A DNA stretch of 64,000 bases from Cherax quadricarinatus (lineage: Eukaryota > Arthropoda > Malacostraca > Decapoda > Parastacidae). The notes beneath the pieces are model-generated. The model saw nothing but the letters and a program-made list of their open reading frames with translations, searched no databases and was not told the origin of the DNA. Of the stretch, positions 44,904 to 55,022 are shown piece after piece (position 1 is the stretch's first letter; the number at the start of each line of letters is the position of its first letter). A program made the position numbers and the translations under genes. Where the stretch lies: assembly GCF_038502225.1 (NCBI RefSeq), contig NW_027196443.1, positions 15,001 to 79,000 on the forward strand, written 5' to 3'.

Positions 44904-45112
44904 GTCAGAACCTGCCCCTTGCGGATGTGTTCGTAACCACAGACAGTGGCAAGGTGCAGGGCTTCTATGTGTACCTCTACGACAAGCCTGGAGTAAGACC
45001 CAACGACCGACCAGTCAATAAGCCCATACATCAACAGCGACACATCTTCAATGTCACCACCTTCCTCGGCATTCCATACGCCAAACCTCCCATTATTGAG
45101 GGAAGATTTAAG
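44904..45112 (+). CDS. Second coding exon of the gliotactin/neuroligin-like gene: start of cholinesterase-like domain
   Basis: Acceptor CCCCACCACAG|GTCAGA (44903/44904), donor TTTAAG|GTAATA (45112/45113). Phase 1 entry rebuilds a Gly codon with exon 1. Encodes QNLPLADVFVTTDSGKVQGF, YVYLYDKPGVRPNDRPVNKP, then FNVTTFLGIPYAKPPIIEGR and FK, the N-terminal block of the carboxylesterase type B fold (FLGIPYAKPP...RF). The catalytic Ser region lies in later exons outside the window, so enzyme versus non-enzymatic adhesion protein cannot be read here. The insert between GKVQGF and FLGIPYA and the polar leader in exon 1 favour a gliotactin/neuroligin type, sited at cell junctions or the surface. Confidence 0.8.
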
Positions 45113-45229
45113 GTAATAATCTGCAATTTACTGTTTTTTTTATCATGTTTGGTACATTAACAATGCTTTGGTACCCCATTCTGTATGATAGTTGTATACA
45201 GAACAAGTCACATAGGGATGGAAATCTTT

Positions 45230-45269
45230 AGCTCTAGATCTTTCGCGCTCTTGTGCGTCGTCAGGAGCT
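45230..45269 (-). ncRNA. Hammerhead-like motif, CUGACGA and GAAA cores intact
   Basis: Minus strand: AGCUC, CUGACGA, C, stem II GCAC-AAGA-GCGC (one mismatch), GAAA, GAUCUA, GAGCU. Helix I AGCUC/GAGCU is perfect. Helix III would be A-U plus G-C closed by two bases, with A as the cleavage-site base. It matches the type I hammerhead with minimal stem III known from Penelope-like elements. Confidence 0.55.
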
Positions 45270-45404
45270 ATGCAGTGTTGCAAGACAGCAACAGGTAGGA
45301 GGGAAAATTCTCTGAGGCAAAATCTCAGTGGGCTGCCATTGATATCTTCTACCTTGCTTCAGAGAATTTTCCCTCCTATCTGTTGTTGTCTTGCAACACT
45401 TCAT

Positions 45405-45444
45405 AGCTCCTGACGACGCACGAAAGTGCAAAAGATCAAGAGCT
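45405..45444 (+). ncRNA. Hammerhead-like motif, partner arm
   Basis: AGCUC, CUGACGA, C, stem II GCAC-GAAA-GUGC (perfect, GNRA loop), AAAA, GAUCAA, GAGCU. Here the stem is intact but the second box has AAAA for GAAA, the reverse of the damage in the other arm. Confidence 0.5.
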
Positions 45445-45470
45445 AAATGTTTCCATCCCATTGTGGCTTG

Positions 45471-46584
45471 TTCTACATTGTTAAGATCGCCTGTTTGCGA
45501 TTGTATTTGATGGCAGTTATGTAATGGGAACGATTGGTAGTTAAGATTCCCAATTATACTGAACCCCATAATATGAGTTTCATTCATAAGGTAAGGAAAT
45601 CTCTCGCCCTCAGTTTGAAGACTTGAGTAGGGTGATGAGGATGGCAGGTATTGTGTTACCCGGGTCTGGGGGAAGGAAGTCTGCCTTGTGTGTAATACCT
45701 CCCCTCGCCCTCCTTCCTTTTACTCACTTCTAGTTATATTAGTGGTGTCCCGTGTTATTTTATAAGTTTATCGTACAATTTTGTAAAATTCTCAATGGTT
45801 TTGATACTATCATCTCGGGTTTCATTGCAGCCGTCACCCACCTCGGATTTTTTTTCTGTTCCGCTGTTGATATTATCCCAAGGGGCATTTCTTTTTTCTT
45901 ATTCAACCACGGGTCGCATTTTCCTTATGTCTAGCATTAGGAAAGAAGTAAATAATGAAACTGATTATAGGAATGCAGTTACAAGCCTGAATAGGTCTGT
46001 CACTCACTATAACATGAACGTAGATAAGTGCGTTTATGGAGCAACTTAATATGAACAGACTGATGTTGCAATAGCTAGTTCTAAGCTTGGTTACAAGTAT
46101 TTCTCCTTATGGATTTAGAGCTTAGTCATGATTATAATACAAGTACTTCAGGTGGATTGGGACACACATGATCAAACCAAATGCAGAATATGTGGTTAGC
46201 CGTATAGCCAGTGTGATATGGCAAGATATATTATTAATGAAAATGAGATACGACATAAAATTTTCCCAAATTTGCTTGCAACAGGTAAGTCAACTGTAGA
46301 TACAAATCCAGATGCACTCCTGATAACCCTTGTGGAGCCTTATGTGTATCCAATGTTCCTGTTCTACCGTCCACTGGATTGATAGGGAATGGACAATAAA
46401 CTAGTCGCTTCGGTGGCAAAATCTAATTTTTCAAACAGGAAATATGGCAGAAATGCAGGGTGGTGGGGTGGTGGTCAACGCGGTATTGCAGGTAGTGGGT
46501 TTCATAGAGAGAGGGGGGGGGTCATCGTGGCTAGGCTCGTGGACAACCCAACCTCCTCTTTTAATTGCGTATTGATGTGGAATG
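45471..46584. other. Intron-like sequence, no feature seen
   Basis: No recognisable exon of the esterase-like gene or repeat; ORFs under 115 codons lack motifs. Confidence 0.4.
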
Positions 46585-46690
46585 GTGGGTCTACCTGGAG
46601 GTTATTCCGGGGATCAACGCCCCCACGGCCCGGTCCACGACCAGGCCTCCCGGTGGATCAAGACCTGATCAACAAGGCTGTTACTGCTGG
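46585..46690 (-). repeat. Family B LINE tail, antisense
   Basis: GGGGATCAACGCCCCCACGG then CCCGGTGGATCAAGACCTGA and TCAACAAGGCTGTTACTGC is the inverted 3' UTR of the 37717-39698 LINE. Confidence 0.75.
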
Positions 46691-46884
46691 GGAGTTGCTG
46701 CTCTCGTGTATCAGATCGTGTGTGTAGGATAGTGGGATATGTGAAAGGGTGTGGGATTGTACAGTGTTCTAGCAGGTAGTGGGTGTAAAAGTGGTGGATG
46801 TGGAGTGGTAGAAGCCTGGGGGCAGCACGGATGTGCTGCTAAACTTACGCTCGCCACCTAGCATACACATTCACAAGCAGCTAT

Positions 46885-46980
46885 GCCTACTAGTACATAC
46901 ACCCACTATTACATACACCCACTATCACATACGCCTAACACATACACCCACTATCACATACACCTAACACATACACCCAC
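46885..46980. repeat. 29-bp minisatellite, left block
   Basis: ACACCCACTATCACATACAC / CTAACACAT units directly before the CR1-like LINE; the same array continues after it at 49013. Confidence 0.85.
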
Positions 46981-48958
46981 TCCCAAGGGCAACAGTAACA
47001 ACGAGAAGACCAGAACGAGCCCCTGGTTTACCCGACGGTGTAAGGAGGCAAAAACAAAGTGCAATAGAGAATGGAAAAAGTACAGAAGGCAGAGAACACA
47101 CGAAAATAGGGAGATCAGTCGCAGAGCCAGGAATTAGTACACACAGGTAAGGAAGGAGGCCCAGCGACAGTATGAAAATGACATATCATCGAGAATCAAG
47201 ACTGACCCGAAACTGTTGTATAGCCACATCAGGAGGAAGACAACAGTCAAAGACCAGGTGATCAGATTAAGGACAGAAGGTGGAGAACTCACAAGAAATG
47301 ATCAGGAGGTATGTGAGGAGCTGAACAGGAGATTTAAGGAAGTTTTTACAGTAGAGACAGGAAGGGCTGTGGGAAGACAGCACAGAAGGGAACATCAAGA
47401 GGGAATATACCAACAAGTGTTGGATGACATACGAACAACTGAGGAGGAGGTGAAGAAGCTCTTAAGTGACCTTGACACCTCAAAGGCGATGGGACCGGAC
47501 ATCTCCCCATGGGTCCTTAGAGAAGGAGCAGAGATGCTGTGCGTACCTCTAACCACAATCTTCAACACATCCCTTGAAACTGGGCAACTACCTGAGAAAT
47601 GGAAGACAGCTAATGTAGTCCCCATATTTAAGAAAGGAAACAGAAACGAGGCACTAAACTACAGACCTGTGTCTCTGACATGTATTGTGTGCAAAGTCAT
47701 GGAGAAGATTATCAGGAGAGTGGTCGAACACCTAGAAAGGAACAAGATTATAAATGAAAACCAGCATGGGTTCATGGAAGGCAAATCTTGTATCACAAAC
47801 CTCCTGGAGTTTTATGACAAGGTAACAGAAGTAAGACACGAGAGAGAGGGGTGGGTAGATTGTGTTTTCCTAGACTGCAGGAAGGCCTTTGACACAGTTC
47901 CCCACAAGAGATTAGTGCAGAAGCTGGAGGATCAGGCGCATGTAAAAGGGAGGGCACTGCAATGGATAAGGGAATACCTGACAGGGAGGCAGCAACGAGT
48001 CATGGTACGTGAAGAGGTATCACAGTGGGCGCCTGTTACGAGCGGGGTCCCACAGGGGTCAGTTCTAGGACCAGTGCTATTTTTGATATATGTGAACGAC
48101 ATGATGGAAGGAATAGACTCTGAAGTATCCCTGTTCGCAGATGACGTGAAGTTGATGAGAAGAATTAAATCGGACAAGGATGAGGCAGGACTGCAAAGAG
48201 ACCTGGACAGGCTGGACATGTGGTCCAGTAACTGGCTTCTCGAATTCAATCCAGCCAAATGCAAAGTCATGAAGATTGGGGAGGGGCAAAGAAGACCGCA
48301 GACAGAGTATAGGCTAGGTGGACAAAGACTACAGACCTCACTCAGCGAGAAAGACCTTGGGGTGACCATAACACCGAGCACATCACCGGAGGCACACATC
48401 AACCAAATAACTGCTGCAGCATACGGGCGCCTGGCAAACCTGAGAATAGCGTTCCGATACCTTAATAAGGAATCGTTCAAGACACTGTACACTGTGTATG
48501 TTAGGCCCATACTGGAGTATGCAGCACCAGTCTGGAACCCACACCTGGTCAAGCACGTCATGAAGTTAGAGAAAGTACAAAGGTTTGCAACAAGGCTAGT
48601 CCCAGAGCTCAAGGGAATGTCGTACGAGGAAAGGTTAAGGGAAATCGGACTGACGACACTGGAGGACAGAAGGGTCAGGGGAGACATGATAACGACATAC
48701 AAGATACTGCGGGGAATAGACAAGGTGGACAGAGATAGGATGTTCCAGAGAGGGGACACAGGGACAAGGGGTCACAACTGGAAGCTGAAGACTCAGACGA
48801 GCCACAGGGACGTTAGGAAGTATTTCTTCAGTCATAGAGTTGTCAGCAAGTGGAATAGCCTAGCAAGTGAAGTAGTGGAGGCTGGAACCATACATAGTTT
48901 TAAGAAGAGGTATGGCAAAGCTCAGGAATCAGAGAGAGGACCCAGTAGCGATCAGTGA
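46981..48958 (+). pseudogene. CR1-like LINE copy 2, RT ORF with one nonsense codon
   Basis: LINE sequence starts at PKGNSNNEKTRTSPWFTRRC (46984). An in-frame TAG at 47134 replaces a codon that is GAA in copy 3; after it the frame is open to 48958. RT motifs: WKTANVVPIFKKGN, NYRPVSLTCIVCKVMEKII, motif A FLDCRKAFDTVPHK, motif B SGVPQGSVLGPVLFLIYVND, motif C SLFADDVKLM, thumb NWLLEFNPAKCKVMKIG. Active-site residues are all present. The endonuclease is absent (5' truncation). Two in-frame codon losses (MGPDISPW; RRVVEHLE). The family tail follows to 49012. The element lies inside a 29-bp minisatellite. Confidence 0.88.
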
Positions 48959-49012
48959 AGAGGCGGGGCCAGGAGCTGAGTCTCGACCCCTGCAACCACA
49001 ATTAGGTGAGTA

Positions 49013-49352
49013 CATCTAACACATGCACCCACTATCACATACACCTAACACATACACCCACTATCACATACACCTAACACATGCACCCACTATCACATAC
49101 ACCTAACACATACACCCACTATCACATACACCTAACACATACACCCACTATCACATACACCTAACACATACACCCACTATCGCATACACCTAACACATAC
49201 ACCCACTATCACATACACCTAACACATACACCCACTATCACATACACCTAACACATACACCCACTATCACATACACCTAACACATACACCCACTATTACA
49301 TACACCTAACACATACACCCACTATCACATACACCTAACAAATACACCCACT
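49013..49352. repeat. 29-bp minisatellite, right block, about 11.7 copies
   Basis: Unit ATCACATACACCTAACACAT plus ACACCCACT. Same unit as 46885-46980 on the other side of the LINE. Confidence 0.92.
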
Positions 49353-49390
49353 ACTTAAGAGGTATGATAAAGCTCATGGAGCGGGAAGAG
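49353..49390 (+). repeat. 38-bp scrap of CR1-like LINE
   Basis: TTAAGAGGTATGATAAAGCT CATGGAGCGGGAAGAG equals the last codons of the CR1-like ORF (compare 52249-52288). It starts at the minisatellite edge and is cut by repeat F. Confidence 0.7.
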
Positions 49391-49392
49391 TT

Positions 49393-49815
49393 TAGTTAGT
49401 TTAATATGTTTATTATGCACCCCATACCCATCCTGTGGGCGGTAGTCAAAAGATTACAGAGGTACATAATGGGTCCAGGGACTGGGCCTCAAAGTTTTGA
49501 TAGCTGAGCAAGTTACAGAGGTAATGAATTCACAATTTACAAAGGTAATGAACTCACAATTTACAAAGGTAATGAACTCCAGGTAGGTCTAGTCACAATC
49601 ATGACAAGTTACAAAGGTATTTACAGATTACAGAGGTACACAATGGGTCCAGGGACCGGGCTCCAAAGTTTTGATGGCTGAACTAGGTACAAGGTAATGA
49701 ACTCACAAGTTACAAAGGTAATGAACTCACAAGTTACAAAGGTAATGAATACTGTAAGAATGGTTACTTACGTTTATACATGGCTGCAATCATGAACAAA
49801 TTTTAGAGTAATGAG
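49393..49815. repeat. Interspersed repeat F, uninterrupted copy
   Basis: Contains four TTACAAAGGTAATGAAYTCA-type units in two blocks. It shows the uninterrupted form of 31300-32145. Non-coding, class unknown. Confidence 0.75.
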
Positions 49816-49890
49816 CAATTCACACTTCCACACCCGGTCACAACTGTAGTGAGTTATTGGTGCAAATGTTGATTGCTGAGTCTCTCTCTC

Positions 49891-49911
49891 ACACACACAC
49901 ACATACAAATT

Positions 49912-49971
<60 letters not shown>

Positions 49972-50009
49972 CAGACACACACACGCACACACACACAGAC
50001 ACACACACA

Positions 50010-50043
<34 letters not shown>
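49891..50043. repeat. (AC)n microsatellite on the 5' side of CR1-like copy 3
   Basis: AC dinucleotides with occasional AT/AG variants, ending at the first LINE base (50044). Confidence 0.95.
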
Positions 50044-50047
<4 letters not shown>

Positions 50048-52295
50048 GTACTGGAGAACTTCATGTAGTAGTGCAGATATCGAGGACATCACATATGAAA
50101 GACCCCTTGGGGCCAGTGACCATGTGGTTTTAAGCTTCGAATACACAGTAGAGCTACAAGTGGAGGGAGAAGCAGGAAGGCCAGGACGAATGAAGCCAAA
50201 CTACAAGAAAGGGGACTACACAGGAATGAGGAACTACCTGAACGGGGTTCAGTGGGACAGAGAACTGGCAGGGAAGCCAGTTAATGAGATGATGGAATAT
50301 GTAGCAACAAAATGCAAGGAGGCTGAGGAGAGGTTTGTACCCAAGGGTAACAGGAGTAATGAAAAAGCCAGGATGAGCCCATGGTTTACCCAAAGGTGCA
50401 GGGAGGCAAAAACCAAGTGTGCTAGGGAATGGAAGAAATATAGAAGGCAAAGGACCCAGGAGAATAAGGAGAACAGTCGTAGAGCCAGAAACGAATATGC
50501 ACAGATAAGAAGGGAGGCCCAAAGACAATATGAAAATGACATAGCAGCGAAAGCCAAATCTGACCCGAAACTGTTGTACAGCCACATCAGGAGGAAAACA
50601 ACAGTCAAGGACCAGGTAATCAGGCTAAGGAAGGAAGGAGGAGAGACAACAGGAAATGACCGTGAAGTATGTGAAGAACTCAACAAGAGATTCAAAGAAG
50701 TGTTCACAGAGGAGACAGAAGGGACTCCAGAAAGACGGAGAGGTGGGGCACACCACCAAGTGCTGGACACAGTGCACACAACCGAGGAAGAAGTGAAGAG
50801 GCTTCTGAGTGAGCTAGATACCTCAAAGGCAATGGGGCCAGATAACATCTCCCCATGGGTATTGAGAGAGGGAGCAGAGGCGCTATGTGTACCCCTAACA
50901 ACAATATTCAATACATCTATCGAAACAGGGAGATTGCCTGAGGCATGGAAGACAGCAAATGTAGTCCCAATCTTTAAAAAAGGAGACAGACATGAAGCAT
51001 TAAACTACAGACCAGTGTCACTGACATGTATAGTATGCAAAATCATGGAGAAGATTATCAGGAGAAGAGTGGTGGAACACCTAGAAAGGAATGATCTCAT
51101 CAACAGCAGCCAGCATGGTTTCAGGGACGGGAAATCCTGTGTCACAAACCTACTGGAGTTCTATGACATGGTGACAGCAGTAAGACAAGAGAGAGAGGGG
51201 TGGGTGGATTGCATTTTCTTGGACTGCAAGAAGGCGTTTGACACAGTTCCACACAAGAGATTGGTGCAAAAACTGGAGGACCAAGCAGGGATAACAGGGA
51301 AGGCACTACAATGGATCAGGGAATACTTGTCAGGAAGACAGCAGCGAGTCATGGTACGTGGCGAGGTGTCAGAGTGGGCACCTGTGACCAGCGGGGTCCC
51401 GCAGGGGTCAGTCCTAGGACCAGTGCTGTTTCTGGTATTTGTGAACGACATGACGGAAGGAATAGACTCTGAGGTGTCCCTGTTTGCAGATGACGTGAAG
51501 TTGATGAGAAGAATACACTCGATCGAAGACCAGGCAGAACTACAAAGGGATCTGGACAGGCTGCAGACCTGGTCCAGCAATTGGCTCCTGGAGTTCAATC
51601 CCACCAAGTGCAAAGTCATGAAGATTGGGGAAGGGCAAAGAAGGCCGCAGACGGAGTACAGTCTAGGGGGTCAGAGACTACAAACCTCACTCAAGGAAAA
51701 AGATCTTGGGGTGAGTATAACACCAGGCACATCTCCTGAAGCGCACATCAACCAAATAACTGCTGCAGCATATGGGCGCCTAGCAAACCTCAGAACAGCA
51801 TTCCGACATCTTAATAAGGAATCGTTCAGGACCCTGTACACCGTGTACGTTAGGCCCATATTGGAGTATGCGGCACCAGTTTGGAACCCACACCTAGCCA
51901 AGCACGTAAAGAAACTAGAGAAAGTGCAAAGGTTTGCAACAAGACTAGTCCCAGAGCTAAGAGGTATGTCCTACGAGGAGAGGTTAAGGGAAATCAACCT
52001 GACGACACTGGAGGACAGGAGAGATAGGGGGGACATGATAACGACATACAAAATACTGAGAGGAATTGACAAGGTGGACAAAGACAGGATGTTCCAGAGA
52101 TTGGACACAGTAACAAGGGGACACAGTTGGAAGCTGAAGACACAGATGAATCACAGGGATGTTAGGAAGTATTTCTTCAGCCACAGAGTAGTCAGTAAGT
52201 GGAATAGTTTGGGAAGCGATGTAGTGGAGGCAGGATCCATACATAGCTTTAAGCAGAGGTATGATAAAGCTCACGGCTCAGGGAGAGTGACCTAG
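50044..52295 (+). CDS. CR1-like LINE copy 3, intact RT-containing ORF (5'-truncated)
   Basis: The open frame nominally begins at 49857, but the His-Thr stretch is translated microsatellite; LINE codons begin about 50046. Order: end of APE endonuclease with the catalytic SDH in GASDHVVLSFEY (50110), basic linker (KCAREWKKYRRQRTQENKEN), fingers (WKTANVVPIFKKGDRHEALN), motif A FLDCKKAFDTVPHK, motif B SGVPQGSVLGPVLFLVFVND, motif C SLFADDVKLM, thumb NWLLEFNPTKCKVMKIG and the RDVRKYFFSHRVVSKWNSL terminus. About 750 LINE codons without a stop or frameshift, so this is the youngest copy in the window. Most of the endonuclease is lost at the 5' end. Flanked on both sides by (AC)n. Confidence 0.9.
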
Positions 52296-52596
<301 letters not shown>

Positions 52597-52611
52597 CACA
52601 TATGTGGTAAT

Positions 52612-54490
52612 GCTTTATTTACAGCTAGCAAAGTCAGGGTATTTCTCCAGAATGGTCTGTAATATACCACTGTGGATAAAATACTTAGCCATTTCTTGAA
52701 CATTTCTGAGTGAGTTGTTTCTAAATTCATTAATTTTATCGCACTCCAGTACATAATGACGCAGGGTGTGACAATAGTCCATCTGGCAAAGTTTACATTT
52801 CGTTTGGTCTACATCTGGTGGTGGTGATTTAACCTGCCAAAGATACTTGTAACCCAGCCGGAGCCGGGCGGTAGTGACATCCAAGAGTCTGCTTATTTTG
52901 TTGGATGCACCATAGACATGTGGCTCCTCCTGCATGATAGAATGATGATAGATGGACTCACTGGTGTCAATCTCCCTGAGCCTTAAGTCCATAAAATTCA
53001 GTTGAAGTTCTTTTCGTATTATTGTTCTCAAACTACTACCTGACAAGCCAAGATTGTAATCTACTCCCTCTTTGAAAGCATACAGCTTAGCCAATTTATC
53101 AGTTCTATCATGCATCTGAAGACCAATGTGAGATGGAATCCACAGCATGTGCACTCTGACTCCACTGTCCACAATCCTACCATACCTGTGTCTGGCTTCT
53201 GACACAAGCATGCCACAATTTATGCTTAATGAGTTGAGAGCATTTATGGATGACAGAGAATCAGTTACAATTAAACTGTCAATCTTTGATACATAGATGC
53301 ATTTCAGTGCAAGGAGTATGGCAAACAGTTCTGTCTGAAGGGTAGAGGCCCAATTATTGATGCGTGCTCCAATTTCTTTAAGAGAGCCATCACTCTGTAC
53401 GACAACAGCAGCACTACCAGCTGCACCAGTGGATTGGTGAACAGAACCATCAACGTAAATAATTTGCGAGAGTGTGTGCTGTGTGACTAAGTTATCAATA
53501 CAGCTTAAGGCCTCATGTTTGGCTTCAAGGCGAAGTTTTGGTTGTGATTTAAGAAGTAGTTTGGGGGGAAATGGAGGAATGGTAGTTTGGAATGGGGTAA
53601 TATTCCATGGAGCGGAGAAGTGCCGCTGTTGCCTTACTTGACATAGATCATGTATCTGATTCATGCGGAGGTCGGTTCCAGTTTTTTCGATCCATCTGGA
53701 GGAGTGTTCACCAGTGCTGAGGAAAGTTTGGAGGGCTTCTGTGCAGGGGTTTGAATGAGCTTGCCTGAGCATATTAACCCCAATTAGGATATTTCTTTCA
53801 GTAACACGATCTCTGATGCTTGGAATATCAAGTTCTTTTTGCATATTTAAAATTTTGGCAGTACGAGGGCATCCTAGGATGATCCTCATTGCTTCGTTCT
53901 GCAGTTTTTCCAGCCCTCCAAGCTTCCAGTCAGACACAAGAGCAAGTAGTGGCGCAGCATAATCAACCAATGATCTAATATAAGCAAGATACATCATTTT
54001 CACAATTTTAACATTAGCACCATACCTGGGGTGAAGCCCTGCCACAACTCTAAGTGCTCTTAGTCGTTCTTTGTATTGGCGACAAAGTCTTGTTACAACA
54101 GGTCCAAGTAGTGGAACCTCAAAGCCTAGATACCTGTATCTGCTTACATATTCTAGAAGAGACCCATCATGCAATTGGATCTGACGAACTGTGCCTCTCT
54201 GTCGAGGAGGACGCCTATTGAGTATCTTTGTTTTATCAGTAGAGATTATCAACCCCAGGTCCTGACACGAGGCTAGTACATGATTAAGAATGTTTTGGGT
54301 GTTGGAGAATCCTAATTCAAAGTCTTTAGTTACACTTCTATGTCCCTGGAACAACACAGACGATTTTCTGTTGGACAGGTAGCCTTTAATCCAGCGGAGA
54401 AGCCATCCTCCAACATCCATTCTGGCAAGTTCACTAATTATTACATGTCGGTTGGCTACATCGAAAGCGGATTTAAGGTCAAGGAAGGAG
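52612..54490 (-). CDS. LINE ORF2 remnant with RNase H domain and C-terminal zinc knuckle; RT active site deleted
   Basis: Minus-strand frame of about 620 LINE codons: motif A FLDLKSAFDVANRH, RWIKGYLSNRKSSVLFQGHRS, then a direct jump from FELG to FSNTQNILNH...GLIISTDKTK. Motif B (PQG) and motif C (xADD) are therefore missing although the frame is kept. Next come thumb RYRYLGFEVPLLGP, RNase H with YVDGSVHQSTG, QTELFAILLALKC, VTDSLSSINAL and WIPSHIGLQMHDRTDKLAK, and a CKLC...H...C knuckle. Stop TAA at 52612-52614. RNase H links it to the I/R1/LOA-type clades. The first residues of the nominal ORF (MTIFFLFF) are antisense of the neighbouring LINE. Confidence 0.82.
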
Positions 54491-54494
54491 AAGA

Positions 54495-55022
54495 ATAAGA
54501 AGAAAATTGTCAAAGTGGGAAGTCTGAATGTGCGTGGATGTTGTGCAAATGATAAGAAAGAGATGATTGTGGATGTTATGAATGAGAAGAAACTGGATGT
54601 CCTGGCTTTAAGTGAAACAAAGCTGAAGGGGGTGGGAGAGTTTCAATGGAGAGAAATAAATGGGATTAGGTGTTTCAAATAGAGTTAGAGCTAAAGAAGG
54701 AGTAGCAATAATGTTGAAGGATAAGCTATGGCAGGAAAAGAGGGACTACAAATGCATAAATTCAAGGATTATGTGGAGTAAAATAAAGATTGGATGTGAA
54801 AAGTGGATTATAGTAAGCGTGTATGCACCTGGAGAAGAGAGAAGTGTAGAGGAGAGAGAGAATGGGAAATGTTGAGTGAATGCGTGGGGAGTTTTGAATC
54901 AAGTGTGAGAGTAATGATTTCAATTCTAAAGTGGGTAAAAATGTTATGGAGGGAATAGTAGGTAAATTTGGGGTGCCAGGGGTAATGGGGAGCCTTTAAT
55001 TGAGCTATGTGTAGAAAGAAAT
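54495..55022 (+). pseudogene. RTE-like LINE, APE endonuclease region with lesions
   Basis: Reads KKIVKVGSLNVRGCCANDKK, LDVLALSETKLKGVGEFQW (54590-54645), shifts near 54665, continues KEGVAIMLKDKLWQEKRDYK and WIIVSVYAPGEERSVEE, then a further break near 54870 with a deletion. The remnant KVGKNVMEGIVGKFGVPGVM follows in another frame before the RT ORF. N-R and S-E-T-K are the first APE motifs. Confidence 0.8.

Larger units (their letters stand above)
45205..45470. repeat. Foldback repeat with paired hammerhead-like motifs
   Basis: 45207-45312 and 45360-45470 are inverse copies (GGGAAAATTCTCTGA / TCAGAGAATTTTCCC; CACATAGGGATGGAAA / TTTCCATCCCATTGTG) around a 50-bp spacer, inside intron 2 of the gliotactin-like gene. 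Confidence 0.8.

Noticed and set aside
47932..48759. 275-codon minus-strand ORF and similar Ser/Leu-rich ORFs (50249-50911, 55511-56101)
   Set aside because: Antisense shadows of intact LINE RT frames.
46885..49352. CRISPR-like array of regularly spaced repeats
   Set aside because: Contiguous 29-bp minisatellite without unique spacers, in a eukaryotic genome.
49774..50146. Cys-Val and His-Thr rich ORFs
   Set aside because: Translation of (AC)n microsatellites; likewise at 680-1054 and 52302-52754.
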